From NCBI RefSeq assembly GCF_000230675.1, contig NZ_AGIK01000001.1:372001-436000 (forward strand): a stretch of 64,000 bases of DNA, written 5' to 3'. A model generated the notes under the pieces. That model had not been told where the DNA came from. It made no database searches and saw only the letters and a list, made by a program, of their open reading frames with translations. Shown piece after piece: positions 44,619-53,936 of this stretch. Position 1 is the stretch's first letter, and the number at the start of each line of letters is the position of its first letter. The position numbers and the translations under genes are program-made. The DNA comes from Synechococcus sp. WH 8016. GTDB lineage: Bacteria > Cyanobacteriota > Cyanobacteriia > PCC-6307 > Cyanobiaceae.

Positions 44619-45326
44619 GAGCACATGATGCCCGCGCCTTTGAACCTTAGCCACTGTGTGGCTGATTCACTCGATTCAGGTCTTGCGTTGAACTCCCCTT
44701 CGATTCAGGAATGGCCAACGTTTCAGCCAGCTCTCCGACTCGGAGTGATGGCATCGGGTAACGGCAGCAATTTTGAGGCGATTCAAGCGTCGATCGCAGC
44801 CAACGCTCTGCATGCCGACATTCGCCTCTTAGTGGTCAACAATCAAGGCTGTGGCGCTGAACAGAGAGCCCAACGGCTCAACATTCCATGCCAGTTATGG
44901 GATCACCGACAGTTTGAGACAAGAGAACGGCTTGATCACGCCCTTGTGAAGGCATTTCTTGAGGCAGACGTGGAATTGATTGTGATGGCTGGATGGATGA
45001 GGATTGTGACGCCAGTGCTGATTGAAGCCTTCCCCAACAGATTGCTCAATATCCACCCATCCCTTCTCCCCAGCTTTAAAGGCCTCGATGCGGTTGGGCA
45101 GGCGCTTCAAGCGTCGGTGCGGATCAGTGGTTGCACGGCCCATCTGGTTCAGGCAGATGTCGATACGGGCCCCGTGATCGCTCAGGCGGCCGTTCCAGTT
45201 CTTCCAGACGACAGTCCGGAGTCCTTGGCCAAGCGAATTCAAGCCCAGGAGCATCGCATTTTGCCCTGGGCGATCGCTCTTGCAGGAGTGAAGTGGCGCC
45301 AGAGCTCAGGGATAAAAGGGAGTTAG
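44610..45326 (+). CDS. purN: phosphoribosylglycinamide formyltransferase
   Basis: Transfers formyl from 10-formyltetrahydrofolate to GAR, the third step of purine synthesis. The core starts at residue 40 with ALRLGVMASGNGSNFEAI; catalytic Asn-His lie in LLNIHPSLLPSFKG near 150 and Asp in VQADVDTGPVIAQ near 187. The frame opens at ATG 44610, but the first 40 residues are not family-conserved; ATGs at 44625 and 44628 are alternatives. 238 residues against about 210 for E. coli PurN. Convergent overlap of 21 bases with argC. Confidence 0.93.
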   Translation: MGHEHMMPAPLNLSHCVADSLDSGLALNSPSIQEWPTFQPALRLGVMASGNGSNFEAIQASIAANALHADIRLLVVNNQGCGAEQRAQRLNIPCQLWDHRQFETRERLDHALVKAFLEADVELIVMAGWMRIVTPVLIEAFPNRLLNIHPSLLPSFKGLDAVGQALQASVRISGCTAHLVQADVDTGPVIAQAAVPVLPDDSPESLAKRIQAQEHRILPWAIALAGVKWRQSSGIKGS

Positions 45327-46370
45327 TGGTAATCCTGTCGCTTCAGGCAGTCCTGCCATGAGGTTGAGACATTGAATCGCTTGCGCAGCTTGTCCTTTCA
45401 TCAAGTTGTCAACAGCGCTCATCAGGACAAGTCGTCCCGTTCGGTTGTCTACTTGCACGGATAAAAAGGCACAGTTGGTGTGTTTTGCCCACTTCGTTGC
45501 TGGGTACGTTCCCACTGGCAACACCGTGACACAGGCGTGATGGCGATAAAAACTGTCCAGAACTGTGGTGCAGTCTTCGGCCGTCAGTCCGGGATCGCGT
45601 AATCGGGCATAGACGGTTGAGAGCAGTCCTCGCACCATCGGCACGAGATGAGGTGTGAACTGCAGCTGGATCGCACATCCGGCAATCTCACTGGCCATCT
45701 GTTCAATTTCTGAGGTGTGGCGATGGCCGACGACGCCGTAAGGACAGATCGATTCAGAGGCTTCTGCCAGGAGCAGATGTTCCTTTGCCGCGCGTCCTCC
45801 ACCCGATGTGCCTGTTTTCGCATCAATGATCACCCCGTCCTGTTCGATCAATCCTTGTTTGAGGAAGGGCAGGAGTGGAAGCAGGCTCGTGGTGGGAAAG
45901 CAGCCCGGTGCTGCGACCAATCGAGCTGAAGCAATGGCAGGGGCATTCCACTCAGGCAACCCGTACACCGCCTCAGAACAGAGGTCGCTATCCGTCCGCT
46001 TACAAGAGCGAGCTTCCTGGGCGTAGACCTCCGACCACTGGTCGAGCGAGCGGTAGCGGTAATCGGCGGACAGATCCACGACCCGAACGCCTCGTTCCAG
46101 AAGCTCAGGGACTAGGCCACTTGCCAGTCCATTGGGAAGGCTGAGCAAGGCCACATCAGCACGTTCGGCAATTCTTGCGGGCTCAGGCGTCTCCACCAGG
46201 GGATCATCCGGCAAGGGCAAAAACGGGCAAAGCTCGCTCCAACGCTTGCCAGCACTGCGTTCTCCGCCAAGAAAGCCGACGACAAAATCAGGATGGCCCT
46301 GCAACAGCCTCAGGCTTTGCAAGCCCCCATAACCGGATGCTCCGATGACCGCAACTCGTTTGATCGCCAT
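45306..46370 (-). CDS. argC: N-acetyl-gamma-glutamyl-phosphate reductase
   Basis: NADPH-dependent step of arginine synthesis. VAVIGASGYGGLQSLRLL is the N-terminal nucleotide loop, the catalytic cysteine lies in VAAPGCFPTTSLLPLLPFL near 155, and KTGTSGGGRAAKEHLL and HRHTSEIEQM follow. 354 residues, normal. It ends 21 bases inside purN on the opposite strand. Confidence 0.96.
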   Translation of the reverse strand: MAIKRVAVIGASGYGGLQSLRLLQGHPDFVVGFLGGERSAGKRWSELCPFLPLPDDPLVETPEPARIAERADVALLSLPNGLASGLVPELLERGVRVVDLSADYRYRSLDQWSEVYAQEARSCKRTDSDLCSEAVYGLPEWNAPAIASARLVAAPGCFPTTSLLPLLPFLKQGLIEQDGVIIDAKTGTSGGGRAAKEHLLLAEASESICPYGVVGHRHTSEIEQMASEIAGCAIQLQFTPHLVPMVRGLLSTVYARLRDPGLTAEDCTTVLDSFYRHHACVTVLPVGTYPATKWAKHTNCAFLSVQVDNRTGRLVLMSAVDNLMKGQAAQAIQCLNLMAGLPEATGLPLTPFYP

Positions 46371-46471
46371 GAACGGAGCAGATTGATCGGCTGATCGTAC
46401 TGGCGTCGATCATGATGAGAGCTTGTTGGATACCTAGAACGCTGAGCCATTCAGCCGAAGCTGCCGAGGGC

Positions 46472-48082
46472 ATGGATCCGATCTTTGACTCCATCCCTGA
46501 CGCCCTCAACGCCATCCGTAATGGCGAGTGCGTTGTTGTGGTCGATGACGAACGCCGCGAAAACGAAGGAGATTTGATTTGTGCGTCGCAGTTTGCGACG
46601 CCAGAGCAGATCAATTTCATGGCCAAAGAGGCTCGGGGCTTGATCTGTCTCGCAATCGAAGGAGATCGTCTTGATGCCCTCGACCTCCCCTTAATGGTCG
46701 ATCGCAACACCGATGAAAATCAGACGGCGTTCACGGTGAGTATCGATGCCGGGCCAGAGCATGGCGTCTCGACCGGAATTTCTGCGGAGGACCGCTCTCG
46801 AACGATTCAAGTTGTGCTTCGGGCTGATGCGAAACCATCCGATCTCAGGCGTCCAGGTCATGTGTTTCCGCTGAGGGCCCGTTCTGGAGGGGTGCTTAAG
46901 CGGGCAGGACATACGGAAGCTGCTGTTGATCTTGCCCAGCTCGCTGGACTGATTCCATCGGGGGTGATTTGTGAAATTCAGAATTCCGATGGGTCGATGG
47001 CCCGTCTGCCAGAACTTCAGGACTACGCCAAACAATTTGGATTGCGGCTGATCAGCATTGCTGACCTCATCAGCTACAGGCTGCAGAACGAACGTTTCGT
47101 GCGTCGACATGCTCAGGCTGTGATGCCCAGTCAGTTCGGACAGTTCCAGGCGATCGGATTTCGCAATGAACTGGACAACAGTGAGCATGTTGCTCTGGTG
47201 AAAGGAGTGCCTGGGCAATTGCAAGAACCTGTTTTGGTTCGCATGCACTCGGAGTGCCTCACGGGTGATGCCTTTGGTTCTCTGCGTTGTGACTGCAGAC
47301 CACAACTTGAGGCCGCGTTATCGCAAATCGAGCAGGAAGGTGAAGGTGTTGTTGTGTATTTAAGGCAAGAAGGCCGTGGGATTGGCCTGATCAATAAGTT
47401 GAAGGCCTATAGCCTCCAAGACGGAGGTCTCGACACCGTCGAAGCGAACGAGAAGCTTGGATTTGGAGCAGATCTGCGCAATTACGGAGTGGGTGCTCAA
47501 ATTCTGGGTGATCTGGGGATTCATCGCCTAAGGCTCCTGACCAACAATCCACGAAAAATTGCAGGACTTGGTGGCTATGGGCTGGAAGTGGTCAGTCGAA
47601 TTCCTCTTATCATTAATCCGGGCGATCATAATGCGAATTATTTAGCCACAAAGCGCGACAAATTGGGGCACCTATTTAATGAAAAAAACGCGGCAAATGT
47701 TGTAACTCTAGCCTGGGATTGTGGTGAAGACCTGATCGCTGAGTTGCCGGATCTTCTGCATAGGGCAGAGATATTAGCTTCAAAATTAAGCCTTAGCCTC
47801 CTCCCAGAACAAACACCAAGGTTGCTTGCGCTCTGGGAACGCCCTCAATTCGTTTGGGCTGTTTCAGGCGAAACATCGGCGATTGAGCAGTTTCTGAATA
47901 CCTTGGCGTCTTGGCCGGAAACAAAGAGACTCGGACTCTTAAAAACGGCCAAAGCCGAACAGCGCCTCCATCCGTCTTTGCAACTCAATCGCGAAGAAAT
48001 GGATTTGGCTTCGTTGCGGAACAACAAAAAAATCGGCTGGTCAGAGACCTCTGACCGGCCGATTCTGATTCATTGGTCCTAA
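46472..48082 (+). CDS. ribBA: bifunctional DHBP synthase / GTP cyclohydrolase II
   Basis: Makes both precursors of riboflavin. N-terminal DHBP synthase (about 1-205, [19 protein letters not shown] and [19 protein letters not shown]), then GTP cyclohydrolase II (about 215-410, zinc site [17 protein letters not shown] near 260, [16 protein letters not shown]). Another about 125 residues follow the cyclohydrolase core; I recall a similar tail in other cyanobacterial RibBA. The start is placed at ATG 46472 ([12 protein letters not shown]) with GAGGGC before it; the frame is open 20 codons further upstream. I see no FMN riboswitch before it. Confidence 0.94.
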   Translation: MDPIFDSIPDALNAIRNGECVVVVDDERRENEGDLICASQFATPEQINFMAKEARGLICLAIEGDRLDALDLPLMVDRNTDENQTAFTVSIDAGPEHGVSTGISAEDRSRTIQVVLRADAKPSDLRRPGHVFPLRARSGGVLKRAGHTEAAVDLAQLAGLIPSGVICEIQNSDGSMARLPELQDYAKQFGLRLISIADLISYRLQNERFVRRHAQAVMPSQFGQFQAIGFRNELDNSEHVALVKGVPGQLQEPVLVRMHSECLTGDAFGSLRCDCRPQLEAALSQIEQEGEGVVVYLRQEGRGIGLINKLKAYSLQDGGLDTVEANEKLGFGADLRNYGVGAQILGDLGIHRLRLLTNNPRKIAGLGGYGLEVVSRIPLIINPGDHNANYLATKRDKLGHLFNEKNAANVVTLAWDCGEDLIAELPDLLHRAEILASKLSLSLLPEQTPRLLALWERPQFVWAVSGETSAIEQFLNTLASWPETKRLGLLKTAKAEQRLHPSLQLNREEMDLASLRNNKKIGWSETSDRPILIHWS

Positions 48083-48086
48083 CGGA

Positions 48087-48512
48087 TCAGTCGGTCACCG
48101 TCACACTTTCAATACGACTGCCGTTTTTCAAGGCAAGAACCACATCCATGTCTCCGGTTTGTCCAAACACGGTGTGAACGCCGTCGAGGTGGGGCTGTGC
48201 CTCATGGACGATGAAGAACTGACTTCCGCCCGTGTTCTTACCGGCGTGGGCCATGGAAAGAATGCCTGGAGCATGCTTCCGGCTGTTGATTTCGCAATTG
48301 ATGGTGTAACCAGGACCACCCGTTCCAGGCATCCCTTTGGCTCCCTCACGGCTATTGGGGCATCCACCCTGGGCCATAAAACCATCAATGACGCGGTGGA
48401 AGGCAAGACCGTCGTAGAAACCTTCGCGCGCGAGCTTCACAAAATTGGCGACGGTGTTCGGCGCATCTTGATCGAACATTTCCAGCTTGATCTGGCCGGC
48501 ATCCGTTTTCAT
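48087..48512 (-). CDS. cyclophilin-type peptidyl-prolyl isomerase
   Basis: Catalyses cis-trans isomerisation at proline bonds. 141 residues, a minimal bacterial cyclophilin: [47 protein letters not shown] and [12 protein letters not shown]. The start is uncertain. ATG 48512 gives [13 protein letters not shown], the common bacterial start; TTG 48527 adds MTTVL, which is closer to cyanobacterial relatives as I remember them; TTG 48578 would add a hydrophobic segment that could be a signal. It lies 4 bases from the ribBA end. Confidence 0.92.
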   Translation of the reverse strand: MKTDAGQIKLEMFDQDAPNTVANFVKLAREGFYDGLAFHRVIDGFMAQGGCPNSREGAKGMPGTGGPGYTINCEINSRKHAPGILSMAHAGKNTGGSQFFIVHEAQPHLDGVHTVFGQTGDMDVVLALKNGSRIESVTVTD

Positions 48513-48597
48513 CAGGACTGTCGTCAAGGCACCAAAGGCAAAAACGAATCTTAGGCAAGCGAGCAAGATGAGTGACAATGTGCGCCTTCCCTAAAGC

Positions 48598-49515
48598 ATG
48601 TCCACACTCCATTCCTCCCTCCAAGACGCTCGAGTGGGTGTCATCGGTGGCAGTGGTTTGTATGCGATTGATGGGCTCGAATCGGTTGAAGAGGTCACAT
48701 TGGACACCCCATTCGGCGTTCCTTCTGATTGTTTGCGCGTCGGTCAACTGAATGGCGTTGAGGTGGTCTTTCTTGCCCGCCATGGGCGCTCGCATCACCT
48801 GCTTCCCAGCGAAGTTCCCTACCGAGCCAATATCTGGGCGATGCGCTCCTTAGGGGTGCGTTGGTTGATCTCGGTCTCTGCCGTGGGATCTCTTCAGGAG
48901 CATCTGCGCCCTCGCGACATGGTTGTTCCCAATCAGTTCATCGACAGAACGAGGCAGAGGCCGCAATCGTTCTTTGGCGATGGCTGTGTGGCCCACGTCA
49001 GCCTGGCGCAACCCTTTTGTGAGCGCCTGAGTGATCTGCTTGCAGCAGCAGCAACGAACGAGATGCCGTCCGGACACAAGCTGCATCGCGGTGGAACCTA
49101 CCTGTGCATGGAGGGTCCGGCTTTCTCGACCAAAGCAGAAAGTGAGCTCTATCGCAATTGGGGTTGTGATGTGATTGGCATGACGAACCACACCGAAGCC
49201 CGTTTGGCACGCGAAGCCGAAATTGCCTATGCCTCTCTCAGCATGGTGACCGATTTCGATTGTTGGCATACGGAGCACGATGCAGTGACCGTTGAAATGA
49301 TCATTGACAACCTCAAGGCCAATGCCACTGCGACGGGGCCGATCCTCTTCGCTCTCATGGAGAAATTAGGCCGTGAACGTCCTTCTTCCCCTGCCCATCA
49401 CGCCCTTAAAGATGCCTTGATGACGCCTCCTGATGCCGTTCCAGCCGCGACCAGGACCCGTCTGGATTTGTTTACGAGTGCCTATTGGGGGCCCGCAAGC
49501 GCTCAAGCTCAATGA
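48598..49515 (+). CDS. mtnP: S-methyl-5'-thioadenosine phosphorylase
   Basis: Splits 5'-methylthioadenosine with phosphate to adenine and methylthioribose 1-phosphate, recycling the by-product of polyamine synthesis into methionine. VGVIGGSGLYAIDG and FLARHGRSHHLLPSEVPYRA near the N-terminus, then GGTYLCMEGPAFSTKAESEL and CDVIGMTNHTEARLAREAEI, are the family motifs. 305 residues. Its last 7 bases overlap murQ on the other strand. Confidence 0.95.
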   Translation: MSTLHSSLQDARVGVIGGSGLYAIDGLESVEEVTLDTPFGVPSDCLRVGQLNGVEVVFLARHGRSHHLLPSEVPYRANIWAMRSLGVRWLISVSAVGSLQEHLRPRDMVVPNQFIDRTRQRPQSFFGDGCVAHVSLAQPFCERLSDLLAAAATNEMPSGHKLHRGGTYLCMEGPAFSTKAESELYRNWGCDVIGMTNHTEARLAREAEIAYASLSMVTDFDCWHTEHDAVTVEMIIDNLKANATATGPILFALMEKLGRERPSSPAHHALKDALMTPPDAVPAATRTRLDLFTSAYWGPASAQAQ

Positions 49516-50444
49516 GCCGTGGACTGCAGGGTGATTCCGATTGAACCAAGGGCCTTGCGCAGGTTTCCGTCGTAATCACCAAGCAGGGCTTCAGCCTCTT
49601 GAAGATCCATGGATCCAGCCGCCATGACCAGTGCTCGTTTCACCGATCCCTTGGCTTCCGTCAGCAGGGGAAGCCCTTGCTCACGCGACAGACCACCGAG
49701 ATCGCTCAAAATTCTGAGCGAGCGGTCGACCAGCTTGCTGTTGCTCGCTGCGACATCGACCATGCGGTTTCCATACACCTTTCCCAACTTCACCATCACC
49801 CCGGTGGAAAGGATGTTGAGTGCCATTTTTGTGGCGGTTCCCGCCTTCAAACGCGTTGATCCAGTCAGCAGCTCTGGTCCCGTGATTAAGCGGATATCCA
49901 GGTGGCAAGGCATGGGTGCTTGTTCTGCAGGAACGCAGGCCATGGCAATGGCCAGCGCATCTAACTCCAAGGCGTATTGGAGTGCACCACGGACATAGGG
50001 CGTGGTGCCACCAGCGGCAATGCCGACCAGGCAGTCATCCGATCCGAATTGATGGCTTTTGAGGTCGTCAACCCCCGCTGTTTCAAGATCCTCAAGGCCC
50101 TCTGAACTACGAAGAAGGGCCGGAGCACCCCCCGCCAAAACACCCTGTACCAGTTCGGGTGGACTGCAAAAGGTGGGAGGACATTCAGCGGCATCCAACA
50201 CGCCAAGGCGGCCCGATGTTCCTGCTCCGAGGTAAAACAGCCGTCCGCCTTTGCTTAAGCGCATGGCCACAGCATCGACGGCAGCACTGAGAGCTTCAGA
50301 CGCGCCTTCAACCGCCAATTGAGGTTTGCGATCTTCGTCGATGAACAGCTTGACCAGCGCATTGGTGGACAACACGTCCAAATCAGTGCTGCGGGGGTTC
50401 GACTGCTCTGTTGTGAGATAACCCCGATTTTCAGAAGGATTCAC
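49509..50444 (-). CDS. murQ: N-acetylmuramic acid 6-phosphate etherase
   Basis: Removes the lactyl ether of MurNAc 6-phosphate, so it feeds recovered cell-wall sugar back into metabolism. 311 residues with the SIS-domain motif LFYLGAGTSGRLGVLDAAEC near 95, TPPTF-like PPTFCSPPELVQG, and the C-terminal helical UBA-like tail. The start ATG overlaps the DUF3110 stop by 4 bases (ATGA). A cognate kinase (AnmK) is not in the window. Confidence 0.95.
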   Translation of the reverse strand: MNPSENRGYLTTEQSNPRSTDLDVLSTNALVKLFIDEDRKPQLAVEGASEALSAAVDAVAMRLSKGGRLFYLGAGTSGRLGVLDAAECPPTFCSPPELVQGVLAGGAPALLRSSEGLEDLETAGVDDLKSHQFGSDDCLVGIAAGGTTPYVRGALQYALELDALAIAMACVPAEQAPMPCHLDIRLITGPELLTGSTRLKAGTATKMALNILSTGVMVKLGKVYGNRMVDVAASNSKLVDRSLRILSDLGGLSREQGLPLLTEAKGSVKRALVMAAGSMDLQEAEALLGDYDGNLRKALGSIGITLQSTAH

Positions 50445-50866
50445 AACAAACCCTCCAGACGACGGCGGACATCATCCAGTCCATCATTCGCGCTGGATGA
50501 CGGAACGCTGTCGCTGGATGGATCGACAGATGAATCGACAGATGGATCTTCAGATTGCCAATTACTGACGTCTCGATTGGAGCTCGGAGGAGCCAGCATC
50601 AAGCGCTCATCGTCCGATGTGGGTACGAAGCCAGTTTCGACCAGTCGCGCCTCATACCCAGCCTCTGTGCAGAAGAGTTCCACCTCGTGTTGATCGAGGG
50701 CTTCGACCGTGGGAGTTGGGAAGTCCTGGGCCTCTAGCAGGCCTGCATAGCGTTCGGCATCGTCGCAGTTTTCAAACATCAAAACCACGGTCTGGCCAGA
50801 CAACTCAAGGGAATGAATGCCCTCACTGTCCTGACCGGCGTCGTAAAGAAGGACGTGAACGAGCAT
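50441..50866 (-). CDS. DUF3110-family protein
   Basis: 141 residues. The first 90 are the DUF3110 domain (MLVHVLLYDAGQDSEGIHSL, then DDAERYAGLLEAQDFPTPTV and FCTEAGYEARLVETGFVP); the last 50 are disordered and acidic, with a Ser/Asp/Val repeat (DPSVDSSVDPSSDSVPSSS) and a helix LDDVRRRLEGLL. Function unknown. It reads into murQ with a 4-base overlap. Confidence 0.9.
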   Translation of the reverse strand: MLVHVLLYDAGQDSEGIHSLELSGQTVVLMFENCDDAERYAGLLEAQDFPTPTVEALDQHEVELFCTEAGYEARLVETGFVPTSDDERLMLAPPSSNRDVSNWQSEDPSVDSSVDPSSDSVPSSSANDGLDDVRRRLEGLL

Positions 50867-50910
50867 GAGCTGATTGAGGTCGCCTTCAGTCTCTCATCGA
50901 AAGTCCTGGA

Positions 50911-51816
50911 TCAGATCCGCCCTTGATCCAAGCTCAGTTCCTGAAGCCTCTGGTAGAGGGCTTGTTCGTCATCGTTCAGATGGGCAGGAATCACGATGAC
51001 CACCTCCACCAGCTGATCTCCTTGGCGGTCGTTCCAGACGAGGCCACGTTCGCGAAGTCGCAGCAGGCGACCGCTCGATGAACCTGGAGGGACTTGAAGG
51101 GTCACGGATCCGGACAGCGTTGGAACATCCACCGCGCATCCAAGGGCTGCATCCGGTGGAAACAGTTCCAAGCGGTACAGCACGCGCAATCCATCAATGC
51201 GTAGGCCCTCCTCGGTGACCACTTGCAACTGCAAAAAATGATCCCGTCCACCCGGTGCCACTCCCTCTAAGCGGAGGCGCCAGCCATCCCCCGCAAAGGG
51301 AGGTGTATCCACCTCGATCACCGTTCCGTCGGAGAGCTCCAGGTTCACAGCAGTGCCGTGAAGGGCCTGGTCAGGGGTCAGCACAACCGTTGTTTCGAGA
51401 TTGTCCTGCGAGCGAACAGGTGGGGGAGGTTGGGGAGATGGGGCTGGTCTGTGCTCCGTTTGCTGTTGATCAGCGTTGTGTGTGGATTCGACACGATCAG
51501 GCGCTGGAGGATCACCGATGCCCAAAACAACGGCGAGATACTCCTCGAAATCAGGAAACCCTGAAGCAAATGGGTCTTGGCTGGGACTTCGACCGTTGCG
51601 TTGACGCTCCCAGGCGACGCGCCTGTCGTGATCACTGAGGACGGCATAGGCCTCATTGACGAGTTTGAAGCGCTCTTCCGCCTGGCGATCGTTCCCGTTG
51701 AGATCCGGGTGCCAACGCCTTGCTTCGCGCCTGAAGGCTCTCTTCAGCGAGTCTCCGTCACTGCCTGGATCAAGACCAAGGAGGGCCCAATAATCGGGCT
51801 CAGCGATAGAAGTCAT
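50911..51816 (-). CDS. DnaJ-type co-chaperone (J-domain plus DnaJ C-terminal domains)
   Basis: 301 residues from ATG at 51816, so that the start lies 17 bases inside dnaK's end (MTSIAEPDYWALLGL); a frame open further to 51846 adds ten residues. J-domain at 7-70 with HPD at 36-38. There is no zinc-finger region; a Pro/Gln-rich linker (about 110-145) leads to two beta-rich DnaJ C-terminal domains (about 155-285). That makes it a class II or CbpA-like J protein. The immediate partner is presumably the upstream DnaK. Confidence 0.92.
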   Translation of the reverse strand: MTSIAEPDYWALLGLDPGSDGDSLKRAFRREARRWHPDLNGNDRQAEERFKLVNEAYAVLSDHDRRVAWERQRNGRSPSQDPFASGFPDFEEYLAVVLGIGDPPAPDRVESTHNADQQQTEHRPAPSPQPPPPVRSQDNLETTVVLTPDQALHGTAVNLELSDGTVIEVDTPPFAGDGWRLRLEGVAPGGRDHFLQLQVVTEEGLRIDGLRVLYRLELFPPDAALGCAVDVPTLSGSVTLQVPPGSSSGRLLRLRERGLVWNDRQGDQLVEVVIVIPAHLNDDEQALYQRLQELSLDQGRI

Positions 51817-53794
51817 CATCCCAGGGGTCGATTCCGCGACGTCCACTTCTCATGCGTTCATCGGAACGGGTGTTGCCCGTGGACCAAGGGTCATCATCCC
51901 AATCATCGTCTGCGAAGAGTTCGTCTTTGAGCGTTCCGAGAGTGCTGCGAATGCCCTGCAAAGGCCCCGCCTCGCTGCTTCGTTCTGCAGAGAGACGGCG
52001 GTTTAACCCGAAGAGGGCTTCTTGCAGGCCACTCACGCCCATTTCCAACTGTTGCGGATCATCCTGCTCGAGCAGATCCTGAACATCACGCATCGCCATT
52101 TCTACGCTCCTCTGCTGCCGTTCGGCGCCATAGGGACCAAGCTCAAGGGCTGCATCACGCAAACGTCGCTCTGCTTGCGCCACCAACGTCAGGGCTGAAT
52201 TGCGCCGCTCAATCGCAGCACGCTTGCGGCGATCTTCATCGGAGCGAGCTTCCGCCTCGGCGAGGAGTGCTTGCAATTCGTCTTCATTGAGATTCGAGCC
52301 CCCTTGAATCGTGACGGATTGCTTTCGACCCGTGGTGCGATCTGTTGCACTCACTTGAAGAATTCCGTTGGCATCGATGTCAAACGCAACTTGGATCTGA
52401 GGGACACCACGGGGGGCAGGTGGAATCCCTGATAAGCGGAAACGGCCTAAGGACTTGTTGTCTTGCGCCATTTGACGCTCACCTTGCCAAACATGAATTT
52501 CCACAGACGATTGATTGGCACCAGAGGTGCTGAACACGTCGGATTGACGCACTGGAATTGGCGTATTTCGAGGAATCAGGACCTTCATGAGTCCTCCCAC
52601 GGTTTCCAATCCAAGGGAAAGAGGTGTGATGTCGTTGAGAAGCAGATCTCTCAGCTCACCGGTGATGATTCCGGCTTGAACGGCGGCACCCACAGCAACC
52701 ACCTCATCAGGGTTGACGGACTGACAGGGGTCATGGGGGATCAACGTTCTCACGAGCTGCATCACCATGGGCATCCGTGTGCTGCCACCCACAAGCACCA
52801 CGTCATCAATGTCTTCTGCGAGCCAGCCTGAGTCTCGAAGCGCTGCCTGAACGGGGGTTAGCAGTCGATCAAGCAGATCAGGACAGAGTCCTTCAAACGT
52901 TTTGCGATCGAGAGTGGTCTCGATATGAAGGGGGCCTTCCTGACCGGTGGCAATAAAGGGCAGGGAGATCGGTGTGGTCGAAACGCCTGAGAGTTCCTGC
53001 TTGGCTTTTTCGGCCGCTTCAGTGAGACGTTGAAGCGCTTGGCGATCCCTGCGCAGATCAATTTGATGTTGTTGGAGGAAGGCATCAGCAAGCCAATCAA
53101 CGATGAGTTGATCAAAGTCATTGCCACCCAATTGGGTGTCGCCGTTGGTGGCCTTTACATCGAAAACACCATTGGCGATCCGAAGCAGCGACACATCAAA
53201 GGTCCCTCCACCCAGGTCGAAGACAAGAACACGACGAACAGCACTGCGATCAAAGCCATAGGCCAGGGCTGCAGCCGTGGGCTCATTGAGAATCCGTTCC
53301 ACCGATAAGCCGGCGAGGCGTCCCGCATCCCGCGTCGCCTGACGCTGGGCATCATTGAAATAGGCCGGAACGGTGAGAACGGCGGCGTCAACCGTTTCGC
53401 CTAGGTACGTGCTGGCATCGTCAACAAGCTTGCGCAAGATGCTCGAGACAAGCTCTTCCGGTGCATATTCCCGTTCGGTCTGAGGACAGGCCACACGAAC
53501 GTTGCCCTGGTTGTTGGCACGAACGGTGTAAGGAACGGTGAGTGTGTTGTCGTCGAGTTCATCCCAGGCGCGTCCAACAAAACGCTTGAGATTGGAAAAA
53601 GTGTTGCGAGGATTGAGAACGAGTTGACGCCTAGCGGGCTGCCCTACCAGCAGCTCATCCTCTTTGGTGTAGCCAACAACCGATGGCGTGGTCCTCGTGC
53701 CTTCCGCGTTGGCAATCACCACCGGTCGACCCGCCTCAAGCACGGCGACGACGGAATTCGTGGTTCCCAGGTCGATTCCGACGATCCGGCCCAT
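51800..53794 (-). CDS. DnaK (Hsp70) paralogue
   Basis: ATP-driven chaperone. ATPase domain at 1-380 with GIDLGTTNSVVAVLEAGRP, VFDLGGGTFDVSLLRI and VVLVGGSTRMPMV; substrate-binding beta domain to about 510 and a helical lid to about 600. 664 residues. The C-terminal tail is unlike the EEVD-type or usual Gly/Gln-rich tails: it is Asp/Trp-rich with a near-duplicated unit (DDDWDDDPW and later GIDPWDDDFYR). Cyanobacteria have two or three dnaK genes, and a co-transcribed dnaJ recalls the dnaK3-type pairs of other species. I do not assign a number. Confidence 0.93.
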   Translation of the reverse strand: MGRIVGIDLGTTNSVVAVLEAGRPVVIANAEGTRTTPSVVGYTKEDELLVGQPARRQLVLNPRNTFSNLKRFVGRAWDELDDNTLTVPYTVRANNQGNVRVACPQTEREYAPEELVSSILRKLVDDASTYLGETVDAAVLTVPAYFNDAQRQATRDAGRLAGLSVERILNEPTAAALAYGFDRSAVRRVLVFDLGGGTFDVSLLRIANGVFDVKATNGDTQLGGNDFDQLIVDWLADAFLQQHQIDLRRDRQALQRLTEAAEKAKQELSGVSTTPISLPFIATGQEGPLHIETTLDRKTFEGLCPDLLDRLLTPVQAALRDSGWLAEDIDDVVLVGGSTRMPMVMQLVRTLIPHDPCQSVNPDEVVAVGAAVQAGIITGELRDLLLNDITPLSLGLETVGGLMKVLIPRNTPIPVRQSDVFSTSGANQSSVEIHVWQGERQMAQDNKSLGRFRLSGIPPAPRGVPQIQVAFDIDANGILQVSATDRTTGRKQSVTIQGGSNLNEDELQALLAEAEARSDEDRRKRAAIERRNSALTLVAQAERRLRDAALELGPYGAERQQRSVEMAMRDVQDLLEQDDPQQLEMGVSGLQEALFGLNRRLSAERSSEAGPLQGIRSTLGTLKDELFADDDWDDDPWSTGNTRSDERMRSGRRGIDPWDDDFYR

Positions 53795-53936
53795 AACCGC
53801 GCATTTGGTGTCTCCAAGCTAACGGTCCAAACTCCAATCACCAAGCTCTTATGCGGAGGAATTCTGTGGTGTTCTTTCGCTTACCTGCAAAACAGCCGGC
53901 GCGCGGGTACGGTTCCGCAATCTGTCTGCCAGCAGA

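Noticed and set aside
46371-46471. possible FMN riboswitch upstream of ribBA
   Set aside because: About 100 bases without the paired RFN-element segments I would expect.
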